Source: Poindextera sp965277425 (GTDB taxonomy: Bacteria > Pseudomonadota > Alphaproteobacteria > Caulobacterales > Caulobacteraceae). Taken from it: 64,000 nt of DNA. This document shows positions 35,089 to 44,035 of this stretch, one piece after another. The position numbers and the translations under genes are program-made. The notes under the pieces are model-generated. The model saw only the letters and a list, made by a program, of their open reading frames with translations, searched no databases and was not told the origin of the DNA. How positions within the stretch are numbered: position 1 is the stretch's first letter; every line of letters begins with the position of its first letter. The stretch is taken from the NCBI GenBank assembly GCA_965277425.1, contig CBDICR010000007.1:558001-622000 (forward strand), read 5' to 3'.

Positions 35089-35736
35089 ATGCAAGCAGAT
35101 AGTAGCTCAGATAAGCAAGGCGCCCCGGCGCGAACATTCTCGGAGTTGGCGCGTCGTGCGCAGATCGTAGATGTCGCAATCAAAGTCGTGGCCACCGCTG
35201 GCTTCGGCAACGCATCCTTTGCCCGGATTGCGAAGGAAGCCGGGCTCAGCAGCACGGGGATCATCTCTTACAATTTCGACGGCAAGGACGACCTGATGCG
35301 GGAGGTGATCGCTCAGGTTCTGCGCGTCGCAGAGGGGTATATCCAACCCAAGATCGACAAAGCCGTCAGCGCCAGGGCCAAGCTCCGCGCCTATATCGAG
35401 GCGCAAACTTCATTCTTGGTGGATTTTCCCAACCATCTGCGAGCCCTGGTCGAGGTGTTCGGCAACTTGCCGCGCGACGGGGCAGATCGGGCTCTGTTCC
35501 TCGCGCAAATGGACGCCGTTCTCAGTTTCCACACAGACTACATCCGCCAAGCGCAGGCGGCCGGTGAGTTCCGCGACTTCGATCCCCGCGTCATGGTCAT
35601 CGCCATCCAAGGAGCCATTGATGCGGTCGTCCTGCGCAGGACCAGAGAGCCAGATCTAGACGTCGTGCTCTGCGGCCACGAGTTGGCCGAACTCTTCGAT
35701 TTAGCCACCCGCAAAAACGAAAGTTCCTCAGTATGA
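35089..35736 (+). CDS. TetR-family transcriptional regulator
   Basis: The 215-residue protein has an N-terminal TetR helix-turn-helix (ELARRAQIVDVAIKVVATAGFGNASFARIAKEAGLSSTGIISYNFDGKDDLM, about residues 20-72). A helical ligand-binding domain follows. It overlaps the next gene by four bases (ATGA), so the two are co-transcribed and the regulator may control its membrane-protein partner. The ligand is unknown. Both genes lie inside a duplication formed by the decayed and intact phosphotransferase copies. Confidence 0.92.
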   Translation: MQADSSSDKQGAPARTFSELARRAQIVDVAIKVVATAGFGNASFARIAKEAGLSSTGIISYNFDGKDDLMREVIAQVLRVAEGYIQPKIDKAVSARAKLRAYIEAQTSFLVDFPNHLRALVEVFGNLPRDGADRALFLAQMDAVLSFHTDYIRQAQAAGEFRDFDPRVMVIAIQGAIDAVVLRRTREPDLDVVLCGHELAELFDLATRKNESSSV

Positions 35737-36413
35737 GCGTCACCAAAGTTACAGAGTTCGGCGCCGCGAGCGAGCAGCGCACTGAAAAGCAAAAAACGGC
35801 CGGCCTTCGCCGCCTGCTTGCCCGGCAGTTGATCTTGGAACTGGGGATTCCCCTGGTCAGCTACTATGGCCTGCGCGCCGCTGGCGCCAGCGAGTGGCTG
35901 GCGCTCGCCGTTGGAAGCGTGCTCACGGCGCCCTGGATCGTCTACGGCGCGATCCGCAACCGCCGCTTTGATGTCACGGCGGCCTTCACCCTCAGTCTGA
36001 TGCTGACTGGCGGGGCCGTGTCCTTGGTAACCGGGGACCCACGCTTGTTGCTCGTCCGCGATAGCTGGCTCGGCGCGCTTCTCGGGCTTTGGATACTCGT
36101 CACCCTGCCGACTCAGCGACCGTTCATTATGCTCAGCTCCCGCGCGGTCGTGATCGCCAAAGTCGGCGAGGCCGGCGCGAAGGCATGGGAAGACAGGTGG
36201 AACCACGAAGCGGACTTCCGTCGTCACATCAGGATTCTGACGGCGGTCTGGGGTGCGGTTTTCCTCATCGACGCAGGCGTCAGGGTTGCACTTGCTTATA
36301 GCCTGCCGGTCGATTCAGTTCCCGGAATCAGCACTGCCCAATGGTTGGTGGTCCTGGGATGCCTGGTCGCCTTTCACACCCGATACGTCGCCAGGAACGG
36401 TCTGAAGGCTTGA
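35733..36413 (+). CDS. VC0807-family integral membrane protein
   Basis: The 226-residue protein has about six hydrophobic segments. ARQLILELGIPLVSYYGLRAAGASEWLALAVGSVLTAPWIVYGAIRNRRFDVTAAFTLSLMLTGGAVSLVTGDPRLLLVRDSW is the characteristic N-terminal half of the VC0807 group. ILVTLPTQRPFIM follows, with a last membrane pair near the C-terminus. The family has no assigned function. Overlap with the TetR gene suggests an autoregulated pair. Sequence composition is like the neighbouring genes. Confidence 0.75.
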   Translation: MSVTKVTEFGAASEQRTEKQKTAGLRRLLARQLILELGIPLVSYYGLRAAGASEWLALAVGSVLTAPWIVYGAIRNRRFDVTAAFTLSLMLTGGAVSLVTGDPRLLLVRDSWLGALLGLWILVTLPTQRPFIMLSSRAVVIAKVGEAGAKAWEDRWNHEADFRRHIRILTAVWGAVFLIDAGVRVALAYSLPVDSVPGISTAQWLVVLGCLVAFHTRYVARNGLKA

Positions 36414-36613
36414 GCCGCCGCGCGGCATTTGGATGCTGAGACTCTTGCAGGTCCGGGGCCGTCCACAGATGAGCCCTTGCCAATTCACGTGACGGTGGGG
36501 CTCGGTCACGGCCATTTTCGGGGCTTGCTAGGGCCTTGGGAGTGACGCTTGAGTTCGACGGCGGAGAAATACTCGCCCTTGCCCCGAAATGCCGGCCGTG
36601 CAGGTTTGGCCGG

Positions 36614-37651
36614 ATGACACTGAAGGCCGTCTATTCGACGATCTCGGCGGCATCGATCGCCGAGGTGGTGGACCGAAATTTCATGATCGGGCCCACGGCG
36701 CGCTGCCGGCTCTTCGCGCGCGGCGTCAATGACATCTATGAGCTGGAAGCCAGCGACGGCCAGCGCTACATGGCGCGGCTGTGCGACCGCAGGTCGCGCG
36801 GACCGGCGAATATCGATTATGAGACCGCACTGCTCTCGCACCTGGACCGCTGCGGGATCGTGGTTGGCGCTCCGGCTCCGGACCGGGAGGGACGGCTCTG
36901 GAGCATGCTCGATGCGCCCGAGGGTCCGCGTGAATTTGCCGTGCTTGAACGGGTGGACGGCCGCACGCCCAGGGCCGGCTTGAACCGCACGGGCATGGCC
37001 GACGCGCAGACGCTCGCCGACATGCAAGCTCTGGGCGCGAGCCTTGCCCGAATCCATCGCGCGGGGGCGTCGTTTGATGGCCCGCCCAGCCTGTACCGCA
37101 TCGACGGCCGGCATCTTATCGAAAATTCGCTCGCCCAGATGCTGCCCGTGGTGGACGACATGCTGGCGCGGGAAGCAACCGCGATCGGCGAGCGTTTGGG
37201 TGCGCGACTGGCTGAGTGGGCGCCCTCGTTGTCTGCTGGCCAATGCCATGGAGACAACCACGGCGGCAACACGCTGATCGCCGACGGCGCTGGCGGCGAG
37301 CCGATCCCGGGCTGGTTCGACTTCGACGACGCGGGCCCGGGCTTTCTGGCTTACGACCTCGCCACATTCCTCTGGGCCGAGCTGAACCACGCCCGTAGCG
37401 ACAGCTTGAGTGAGGCCAGGCGACCGATCTGGCCGGCGTTTATCACCGGCTATCGCAGCGTGCGCCCAATTCCAGCCGCGGACTTCGATGCGATCGGGCT
37501 TTTCGTAGCCATCCGTCACGTGTGGCTCATGGGGCTATACGCCGGAAGCATCCCCCAGTTGGGCGCGCGAGTCGTCTCCGCCGACTGGTTCCGCGACGGC
37601 CTCGGCCTCGTGCGCAAGTGGGACAGCCTAACCACGCCGACGGTCGAGTAA
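36614..37651 (+). CDS. Aminoglycoside phosphotransferase-like (APH/SrkA) kinase family protein
   Basis: The 345-residue protein has the small-molecule kinase layout. The N-lobe contains RLFARGVNDIYELEASDGQRYMARLCD, the hinge is REFAVLERVDGRT, and the catalytic loop Brenner motif is CHGDNHGGNTL (Asp catalytic, Asn metal-binding). The metal Asp lies in GWFDFDDAGPGFLAYDLATFLW, and a C-terminal helical lobe ends KWDSLTTPTVE. Substrates in this family range from aminoglycosides to homoserine, choline and Ser/Thr residues, so resistance is not claimed. The Met at 36614 is chosen because similarity to the duplicate and family begins there. It is the intact parent or sister of the pseudogene at 34512. 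Confidence 0.85.
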   Translation: MTLKAVYSTISAASIAEVVDRNFMIGPTARCRLFARGVNDIYELEASDGQRYMARLCDRRSRGPANIDYETALLSHLDRCGIVVGAPAPDREGRLWSMLDAPEGPREFAVLERVDGRTPRAGLNRTGMADAQTLADMQALGASLARIHRAGASFDGPPSLYRIDGRHLIENSLAQMLPVVDDMLAREATAIGERLGARLAEWAPSLSAGQCHGDNHGGNTLIADGAGGEPIPGWFDFDDAGPGFLAYDLATFLWAELNHARSDSLSEARRPIWPAFITGYRSVRPIPAADFDAIGLFVAIRHVWLMGLYAGSIPQLGARVVSADWFRDGLGLVRKWDSLTTPTVE

Positions 37652-37730
37652 ATCCGTTGGACCGAACGCGGCGCAAATTGGCGCGGCGGCGAATGTCAGG
37701 TTTCGGGCGCGACGCCCGGCAAGATTCGAC

Positions 37731-38955
37731 GGTGGGTTCAACTGATCGCCGCAACACACTCGGCGAAGGTCTCCGCAGGGGTCTTGTAGAGCAAGGTTTT
37801 TCTGGGTCTTTCGTTGAGCTGTCGGGCGATGGCGCTGAGTTTGGCCTGGCTGTGCGACGACAGATCGGTTCCATGCGGCAGATATTGGCGTAGCAACCGG
37901 TTGGTGTTCTCGTTGGAACCGCGTTGCCATGGGGACCTAGGGTCACAGAAGTAAACCTCGACGTCCGACTCCAGAGCCAGGCGCTTGTGAGCGGCGAGTT
38001 CCTTGCCCCGGTCCCAGGTCAGTGACTGGTAAAGTTCGCCGGGCAGCTTTCGAGATTGTTTGATCAGTGCGGTGACGACGCTCTCGGTGTCCTTGTTGGC
38101 GACCTTGACCAGCATCACGTAGCGTGAGTGTCGCTCGACCAGGGTCGCGACATAGCTGTTCTTGGCGCCGCCGATCAGATCGCCTTCCCAATGGCCGGGG
38201 ACAGCGCGATCTTCGACAGATGCGGGTCGCTCGCTGATGGAGACGGCGTCCTTGATCTGGCCGAGCCCGTTTCGCTTCAGGCTGGCGTGCCGGGAGCGGC
38301 GGATGGTTCGCTTGGCCCGCAGGTGCTCAAGCAGCTCCTTCTTCAGCACGCCTCGGGCCTGGATGAACAGGCTGCGGTAGATCGTTTCATGCGACACCTG
38401 GTTCTGGGCCTCCCCGGGGTAGGCGCGCTTGAGCCAGCCGGCGATCTGCTCGGGCGACCATTTTCGCCGCAGCTTGCCGGATACTGTTCGGGCCAGGTGA
38501 GGTCGGCAAGCCAGCTTGCAGGGCTTGGGCCGCAAGGCCCGATCCCAAGCCGCCTGATCCGAACGCATCGCGCGGTAGCCATCTGGCCCACCGTTGCGGA
38601 GAATCTCGCGACTGATCGTGGAGGGCGAGCGACCCAACTGACCAGCGATCCGACGCAGCGAACAATGGGCGCTGAGCCCGCGGGATATCTCCTCCCGCTC
38701 GCCAAGACTGAGCGCCCGCGCAGCGCGCCGGCGGACGGGCGGTCGAATGCCGCCGGTCGGCGAGATCACAGAGAACACCGATGAGGACTCTCGATCAAAC
38801 CGCCGACCGATCGAACTCATCGACTCGCCAGCCTGCCAACGATCCCAGATCTCAGCTCGCTGAGCTGCCGAATAATAGATGCGACGTCGCTGCTTCATGG
38901 CCCACGCTCCCTCTGTCAAAAGAGTAGCGTGTTGCGTTCACCGATTGAGACCACC
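37731..38955 (-). mobile_element. IS30-family insertion sequence, about 1,225 bp
   Basis: The ends GGTGGGTTCAACTGATCGCC and, read inward from 38955, GGTGGTCTCAATCGGTGAAC are imperfect 30-bp terminal inverted repeats (about two thirds identical). Both run into CGCAACAC(A/G)CT. One transposase gene fills the element and its stop lies within the left repeat. I could not identify a clear 2-3 bp target duplication. The right end lies six bases from the first possible codon of the GNAT gene frame. Confidence 0.8.
37738..38898 (-). CDS. IS30-family transposase
   Basis: The protein (386 residues from MKQRRRIYYSAAQRAEIWDR) has two N-terminal helix-turn-helix regions: EIWDRWQAGESMSSIGRRFDR and SLRRIAGQLGRSPSTISREILRNGG. 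The latter is the typical IS30 repeat-binding unit. The DDE core follows: Asp in VPGHWEGDLIGGAKN, Asp in LTWDRGKELAAHK and Glu in WQRGSNENTNRLLRQYLPHGTD. The signature LNERPRKTLLYKTPAE is close to the end. It appears full length. Confidence 0.95.
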   Translation of the reverse strand: MKQRRRIYYSAAQRAEIWDRWQAGESMSSIGRRFDRESSSVFSVISPTGGIRPPVRRRAARALSLGEREEISRGLSAHCSLRRIAGQLGRSPSTISREILRNGGPDGYRAMRSDQAAWDRALRPKPCKLACRPHLARTVSGKLRRKWSPEQIAGWLKRAYPGEAQNQVSHETIYRSLFIQARGVLKKELLEHLRAKRTIRRSRHASLKRNGLGQIKDAVSISERPASVEDRAVPGHWEGDLIGGAKNSYVATLVERHSRYVMLVKVANKDTESVVTALIKQSRKLPGELYQSLTWDRGKELAAHKRLALESDVEVYFCDPRSPWQRGSNENTNRLLRQYLPHGTDLSSHSQAKLSAIARQLNERPRKTLLYKTPAETFAECVAAIS

Positions 38956-39005
38956 CCCCATTGCGGACGTTGCGCATCAGAGCCGCCTATGGGACCACAA
39001 GACGC

Positions 39006-39557
39006 GTGAAGCACAACCATCCGCCACCCCGGTCGACGGTTCTAGAGACGGCGCGCCTGTTGTTGCGGCCCAGCGGTCCCAGCGACGCAGATCGTGGCTT
39101 CGAGATCGTCTCTGATTGGCAGGTGGCGCGAAATCTCAGCGCGGTCACCTTTCCTCCCGTCCATAGCGACCAAAAAGTTTGGTTCGATGGGCACCCGCGT
39201 GCGTGGGCCGATGGTTGGGCCTACCGATTCACAGTTCTGCATCGTGGGGAGATGATCGGCCTGGCCGACCTAGACCGGGTGTCCGACGGCGAGGCTGAGC
39301 TGGGCTATTGGTTGGGCAGGGCCTGGTGGGGAAACGGGTACGCCACTGAGGCGGCGCAGGCCCTAGTCTGGTTTGCTGGAGACGCTTTGGGTCTACGCCG
39401 GCTCACCGCCGGTCACGCCGCCGACAACTTGCCCTCTGGGAGGGTGCTGTCGAAACTGGGATTCAGATGCACCGGTGAGGCGGAAACCTATTCGCGTTCT
39501 CGGCGCCGAACGATCGCGGTCATGACCTATATCCGGGACTTCGACACAACTGGCTGA
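39006..39557 (+). CDS. GNAT-family N-acetyltransferase (RimJ/RimL-like)
   Basis: The protein contains the RimJ/L pattern TARLLLRPSGPSDADRGFEIVSD, then EMIGLADLDRVSDGEAELGYWLGRAWWGNGYATEAAQALVWFAGDALGLRRLTAGHAADNLPSGRVLSKLGFRCTGE. The acetyl-CoA loop is GRAWWGNGYATEA. The likely start is GTG at 39006; an earlier TTG at 38961 lies almost at the IS30 end. The IS may therefore have removed the original promoter or N-terminus. The acetylated substrate is not known, as the family covers ribosomal proteins, antibiotics and small amines. Confidence 0.85.
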   Translation: MKHNHPPPRSTVLETARLLLRPSGPSDADRGFEIVSDWQVARNLSAVTFPPVHSDQKVWFDGHPRAWADGWAYRFTVLHRGEMIGLADLDRVSDGEAELGYWLGRAWWGNGYATEAAQALVWFAGDALGLRRLTAGHAADNLPSGRVLSKLGFRCTGEAETYSRSRRRTIAVMTYIRDFDTTG

Positions 39558-39615
39558 TAGGTTAGCTTTCCACCCATCTCGGAACTTCGCCGCGTCCGCT
39601 TCCTGGAAGGAACGT

Positions 39616-39637
39616 TCCGGTCGCCCGCTCGACCGGA
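39616..39637. terminator. Hairpin between convergent GNAT and ligD genes
   Basis: TCCGGTCG and CGACCGGA form a perfect 8-bp stem with a CCCGCT loop, extended by an ACGT/ACGT pair with one bulge. It lies 59 nt past the GNAT stop, and no good T-tract follows. Just beyond it (39680-39715) is a degenerate palindromic repeat piece, CCCCCGCTTGCGCGG ... GCGGGAGGGG. Confidence 0.4.
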
Positions 39638-39715
39638 CGTTTCGATCAGGTAGAAAATGTGCTCCGATCTCGTAATCCCTTTATCCCCCGCTTGCGCGGA
39701 GATGAGCGGGAGGGG

Positions 39716-42352
39716 TTAGGCCGCGACCTTCCTCCCCAGCCGCTTGATCGCCGGCGCCAGCGGTCGCTCCGCCTCGCCGTAGTCTTCCCAGGCCGGGCTC
39801 TTGGCGATCAGGGCGGGCGCGGTGCGGATGGTGAAGCGCGTCGGGTCGAGGCCGTTGCGGACCTGGGTCCAGGTCAGCGGCATGGAGACGGTCGCGCCCG
39901 GACGCGCGCGCGGCGACAGCGGGGCGACGGCGGTCGCCATGCGGTCGTTGCGCAGATAGTCGAGGAAGATGCGCCCCGTACGCAGCTTCTTGGCCATGTT
40001 GAGCACATAGCGGTCGGGATTGTCGGCGGCCATCTGGCGGCAGAGCTCTTGCGCGAAGCCCTTGGCGGGCGCCCAGTCGAGCTTTGACGCCGGCAGCGGC
40101 GTCACCACGTGCAGGCCCTTGCCGCCGGTGGTCTTGCAGAAGCTGACCAGGCCGAGGTCTTCCAGCCGGTCGCGGATCTCGCGCGCGGCCTCGATCACCG
40201 CCTCGAAGCCGACATCCGGGGCGGGATCGAGGTCGAAGACCAGCCGGCCGGGCGTGTCGGGATGGCCGGGGCGACAGTTCCAGGGATGCAGCTCGGCCGC
40301 GGCGATCTGGGCGGCGGCGGCCAGGGCCTCGGGCCGGTCGATCTGCAGATAGGGCGCGTGATCGCCGGAGACCTTGACGTATTCGAACAGGCTGGAGGCG
40401 CCCTTCATGGCGTGGCGCTGGAAAAAGTGCTCGCCGGCGATGCCGTCCGGGATGCGGATGACGGAGCAGGGCCGGCCCTTGATGTGCGGGATGAGCCAGC
40501 CGCTCACCGCCTCGTAGTATTTCGCCAGGTCGAGCTTGCTCACCGGCGCGTCGTCGCCGGCGGCTTCGGGCCACAGCGGCTTGTCGGGATGGGAGATGGT
40601 GACGCCCATCACGACGGCCGGGCCGTTGAGGCGCGGCTTGGGGGCTGCGATTTCGACCGTCTCGGCCGGCGCCGGCTTTTCGGCCTCGACCTCGTCGGCG
40701 GGCTTGTCTTCGCGCAGGCCCTTGAAGGCCGCTTGGCGCACCATGCCGGCGCCGGTCCAGCCGGCGAACTCGATCTCGGCGACCAGCTCCGGGCGCGCCC
40801 AGTGCAGATTTTCACCGCGCTTCGGCGCCTCCGGTCCACTGAACGGCGAGGCCTTGGCCTCGACGGCCTTCAGCTTCGGCAGGACCCTCGACACCGTCTC
40901 GCGGCCGAAGCCGGTCCCGACCTTGCCCAGATAGACCAGCGCCTCGTCGCGATGCACGCCGACCAGCAGCGAGCGAAGCTGCCCGGCCTCGCCCGACCAG
41001 CCGCCGATGACCACCTCGTGGCCGGCCCGGCACTTGGACTTGGTCCAGGCCTCGCCGCGCCCGGACCGATAGGGTGCGTCCAGCCGCTTGGAGACGATGC
41101 CCTCCAGCGACATGCGGCAGGCCGAACTCAGCACCGCATCGCCGGCGGCGATGAAGTGGTCGACATAGCGCAGGCGGGCGCTGTCCGGCGCGGCCTTGTC
41201 CAGCAGGGCCTTCAGCCGCGCCTTGCGGTCCTCGAGCGGCAGGGCGCGCAGGTCTTCGCCTTCGAAAAAGAGCAGATCGAAGACGAAGAAGATCAGGTCT
41301 TGCGTCTGTTCGTCCGACAAGGCCGCCTGCAGGCCGGCGAAGTCCGGGGAGCCGTTATGGTCCAGCGCCACGATCTCGCCGTCGATCACGCAATCGGGGA
41401 GGGCGGCGGCGTCCGCGGCGATCTCGGCGAACCGCTCGCTCCAGTCGAGGCCCTTGCGGGTGCGCAGGCGCCCCTTGCCGCCTTCGACGCGCAGCTGCAC
41501 CCGATAGCCGTCGAACTTGATCTCGTGCGCCCAGCCGGCGCCGCCCGGCGGCCGGTCCAGCGAGCGGCAAAGCTGCGGCGCGACGAAGTTCGGTATGGCG
41601 GCGGCGGTTTTCGTCGGGATTTTGGCTTTTGTTGGCGTTTTCGCCTTCGCTTTGGGTTTCGACGCGGCCCGCGCTTCGGCGGCCTCGCCCGTATTGCTGT
41701 TCCAGACGGCGTCGGCCTTCGCCGACTTGCGGGTCGCCAGCATGAAGGGTTTGGGACCGGGGCCGCGACCCTCGGCGATCTCAGCCATCGGTCGCCCCGA
41801 GGCGACGGAGCGATCCTCGGCCAAGAGGGCGTCCTTGTCGCCCTCGCGCGCGCCGGGATCGTGGTGCTTGATCAAGAGCCAGTTGGTGCGCTTGCCGCCA
41901 AAGCGGTCCTTGCTCATGCGCACCAGCACATAACCGCCGTGCAGGCGCTCGCCCTCGACCACGAACTTGAGCTCGCCGGCCTTGAGCTGGGCCTCGGCCG
42001 ACTTTCGGCCCTCCGGCGCCCAGTAGCCGCGATCCCACAGCTGCACCGTGCCGCCGCCATACTGGCCCTCGGGGATCGTCCCCTCGAAGTCGCCATAGTC
42101 GAGCGGATGGTCCTCGACCTCCACCGCCAGCCGCTTGTCGTGCGGATCGAGCGAGGGCCCGCGCGTCACCGCCCAGGACTTGAACACCCCGTCCAGCTCA
42201 AGGCGCAGGTCGTAGTGCAGCCGCGTCGCATCGTGTTTCTGGATCACGAAGCGCAGGCGTTCGGTGGCCGCCACGGGCGCCTCGCCGCTCGGCTCGCGGG
42301 TCTGCCCGAAATCGCGCTTGGCTTGGTAGGTTGAGAGTTTGCGGTTGGCCAC
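39716..42352 (-). CDS. ligD: Multifunctional DNA ligase D
   Basis: LigD completes non-homologous end joining with Ku. Domains run in Pseudomonas order. A 3'-phosphoesterase comes first (residues 30-160: RFVIQKHDATRLHYDLRLELDGVFKSWAVTRGPSLDP ... WLLIKHHD). The ATP-dependent ligase follows with the nucleotidyl Lys in AHEIKFDGYRVQLR, then DCVIDGEIVALD, LEGIVSKRLDAPYRSGR and a C-terminal OB region. The primase-polymerase is last (SVIRIPDGIAGEHFFQRH, RLVFDLDPAPDVGFEAV, SFCKTTGGKGLHVVTPL). The length is 878 residues from the GTG at 42352 that begins VANRKLSTYQAKRDFGQT; an ATG at 42388 is possible. It is divergent from an MFS gene by 56 nt. Confidence 0.95.
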   Translation of the reverse strand: MANRKLSTYQAKRDFGQTREPSGEAPVAATERLRFVIQKHDATRLHYDLRLELDGVFKSWAVTRGPSLDPHDKRLAVEVEDHPLDYGDFEGTIPEGQYGGGTVQLWDRGYWAPEGRKSAEAQLKAGELKFVVEGERLHGGYVLVRMSKDRFGGKRTNWLLIKHHDPGAREGDKDALLAEDRSVASGRPMAEIAEGRGPGPKPFMLATRKSAKADAVWNSNTGEAAEARAASKPKAKAKTPTKAKIPTKTAAAIPNFVAPQLCRSLDRPPGGAGWAHEIKFDGYRVQLRVEGGKGRLRTRKGLDWSERFAEIAADAAALPDCVIDGEIVALDHNGSPDFAGLQAALSDEQTQDLIFFVFDLLFFEGEDLRALPLEDRKARLKALLDKAAPDSARLRYVDHFIAAGDAVLSSACRMSLEGIVSKRLDAPYRSGRGEAWTKSKCRAGHEVVIGGWSGEAGQLRSLLVGVHRDEALVYLGKVGTGFGRETVSRVLPKLKAVEAKASPFSGPEAPKRGENLHWARPELVAEIEFAGWTGAGMVRQAAFKGLREDKPADEVEAEKPAPAETVEIAAPKPRLNGPAVVMGVTISHPDKPLWPEAAGDDAPVSKLDLAKYYEAVSGWLIPHIKGRPCSVIRIPDGIAGEHFFQRHAMKGASSLFEYVKVSGDHAPYLQIDRPEALAAAAQIAAAELHPWNCRPGHPDTPGRLVFDLDPAPDVGFEAVIEAAREIRDRLEDLGLVSFCKTTGGKGLHVVTPLPASKLDWAPAKGFAQELCRQMAADNPDRYVLNMAKKLRTGRIFLDYLRNDRMATAVAPLSPRARPGATVSMPLTWTQVRNGLDPTRFTIRTAPALIAKSPAWEDYGEAERPLAPAIKRLGRKVAA

Positions 42353-42408
42353 GGGAACATTCCTCGACAACAAGACTAATAGCTTCACGTTCGGCGGGGT
42401 TCCGGAAA

Positions 42409-43845
42409 ATGACGGCGGGCGACATCATCGAGACCAATGCGCCGGCCAGGCTGGACCGGCTGCCCTGGAGCCGCTTCCATTGGCTGGTGGTCGGCGCGCT
42501 GGGCACGGCCTGGGTCCTGGACGGGCTGGAGGTGACCCTGGTCGGCGCGCTGTCGGCGGCGCTGAAGGATCACCGCACGCTCGGCCTGGACGAGGGGCAG
42601 ATCGGCCTCACCGCCAGCGCCTATCTGCTCGGCGCGATCCTGGGCGCGGTCGGGTTTGGGCGGCTGTCCGACATCTTCGGGCGCAAGCGCCTGTTCCTGG
42701 TCACGCTCGGAGTCTATCTGGCCGCGACGGTGGCCAGCGGGCTGAGCTGGAGCTTCGCCTCGTTCCTGGTTTTCCGCTTCCTGACCGGGGCCGGTATCGG
42801 CGGCGAATATTCCGCGATCAATTCCGCCATCCAGGAGCTGATCCCGGCGCGGCGGCGCGGCTTCACCGACTTGGCCATCAACGGCAGCTACTGGATCGGT
42901 GCAGGCCTCGGCGCGCTGGGGACGGTGGTCCTGCTCAATCCACGTGTGCTGCCGGTCGAGCTCGGCTGGCGCGCCGCCTTCCTGATCGGCGCGGTCCTGG
43001 GACTGATCGTGATGGCCATCCGCAGGTTCATCCCGGAGAGCCCGCGCTGGCTGATGACCCACGGCCGCGTGCGGGAGGCCAACGCCGTCGTGGACGAGAT
43101 CGAGGCCCACGTCGCCGCCGGCGGCGGCAAGGTCGAGCCGCCGCGGACCGCGCCGGTCATCCGCCTGCGCCTGCATCAGCGCGGCGGCTGGCTCGACGTG
43201 GCGCGCACGCTGGTGCTCACCTATCCGCGCCGCACCTTTGTGGGCTTGAGCCTGATGGCCAGCCAGGCCTTCTGCTACAACGCCATCTTCTTCACCTACG
43301 CCCTGATCCTGGGTCGCTTCTACGGCGTGCCGGCCAGCCAGGTGGGCTGGTTTCTGCTGCCCTTCGCGGTGGGCAATTTCCTCGGCCCGCTGCTGCTCGG
43401 TCAGCTTTTCGACAGCATTGGGCGCCGGGTGATGATCGCCGGAACCTATGGCCTGGCCGGCGTGCTCCTGGCCGTCACCGGCTGGCTGTTCGCCCAGGGC
43501 CTGCTCAGCGCCGTCGAGCAGACCGCGGCCTGGACGGTGATCTTCTTCTTCGCCTCCGCGGCCGCCAGCGCCGGCTATCTGACCGTCGGCGAGTCCTTCC
43601 CGATCGAGATCCGCGCCGTCGCCATCTCGCTGTTCTACGCCGTCGGCACCGGCGTCGGCGGGGTCGCGGCGCCGGCCATTTTCGGCAAGCTGATCGCCGA
43701 GGGCTCGCGCCCGCACATCTTCTGGGGCTATCTGTTCGGGGCGGGCGCGATGATCGCGGCCGCGATCATCGAGGCGGTGCTGGGCATCGACGCCGAGCGC
43801 CAGCCGCTGGAATCTGTCGCCGCGCCGCTATCGATGGCGGAATAG
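42409..43845 (+). CDS. MFS transporter (sugar/metabolite:proton symporter type)
   Basis: This 478-residue, 12-helix transporter begins MTAGDIIETNAPARLDRLPWSRFHWLVV. Signature motifs include GALGTAWVLDGLEVTLVGALSAAL in helix 1, GFGRLSDIFGRKRLFLVTLGVYL (motif A), GAGIGGEYSAINSAIQELIPARRRGF, and RRFIPESPRWLMTHGR (the PESPRWL loop typical of the sugar-porter/NiaP-like group). The substrate is not predictable beyond a small polar or organic-acid compound. It is divergent from ligD, with no regulator near. Confidence 0.88.
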   Translation: MTAGDIIETNAPARLDRLPWSRFHWLVVGALGTAWVLDGLEVTLVGALSAALKDHRTLGLDEGQIGLTASAYLLGAILGAVGFGRLSDIFGRKRLFLVTLGVYLAATVASGLSWSFASFLVFRFLTGAGIGGEYSAINSAIQELIPARRRGFTDLAINGSYWIGAGLGALGTVVLLNPRVLPVELGWRAAFLIGAVLGLIVMAIRRFIPESPRWLMTHGRVREANAVVDEIEAHVAAGGGKVEPPRTAPVIRLRLHQRGGWLDVARTLVLTYPRRTFVGLSLMASQAFCYNAIFFTYALILGRFYGVPASQVGWFLLPFAVGNFLGPLLLGQLFDSIGRRVMIAGTYGLAGVLLAVTGWLFAQGLLSAVEQTAAWTVIFFFASAAASAGYLTVGESFPIEIRAVAISLFYAVGTGVGGVAAPAIFGKLIAEGSRPHIFWGYLFGAGAMIAAAIIEAVLGIDAERQPLESVAAPLSMAE

Positions 43846-43987
43846 AGACGAAGACCAAGCGCCGTTAGCTTGGCGATCGCTCGCTCAGCATCCTTCTCCT
43901 GCGAGGCATAATTCAACGGTCAGGCTCGAATAGCCCCTTCCCCTTGCGCAACTAAGGGGTGTGCAGATCTCCGGGGCGAACCTAAAG

Positions 43988-44020
43988 TTTCCTTCTCCCC
44001 TTGCGGGAGAAGGTGTCGGC
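43988..44020 (+). repeat. Left half of a palindromic repeat cut by the IS481 element
   Basis: TTTCCTTCTCCCCTTGCGGGAGAAGGTGTCGGCG forms a hairpin (CCTTCTCCC / GGGAGAAGG). Its natural continuation, GCCGACGGATGAGGGGT, is found on the far side of the IS481 element at about 45404-45420. Confidence 0.5.
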
Positions 44021-44035
44021 GGGTCCTGACCGTCT

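Noticed and set aside
36614..37651. Calling the phosphotransferase an aminoglycoside resistance gene
   Set aside because: Only the general APH-like kinase motifs are present. This superfamily has many other substrates and no resistance context is visible.
32854..39715. Integrative element with att sites around the ku-ligD island
   Set aside because: No integrase or flanking direct repeats were found. IS30 and the duplication suffice to explain the variability.
40109..42334. 741-residue plus-strand frame opposite ligD
   Set aside because: It shows no domain; LigD has three complete domains on the opposite strand.
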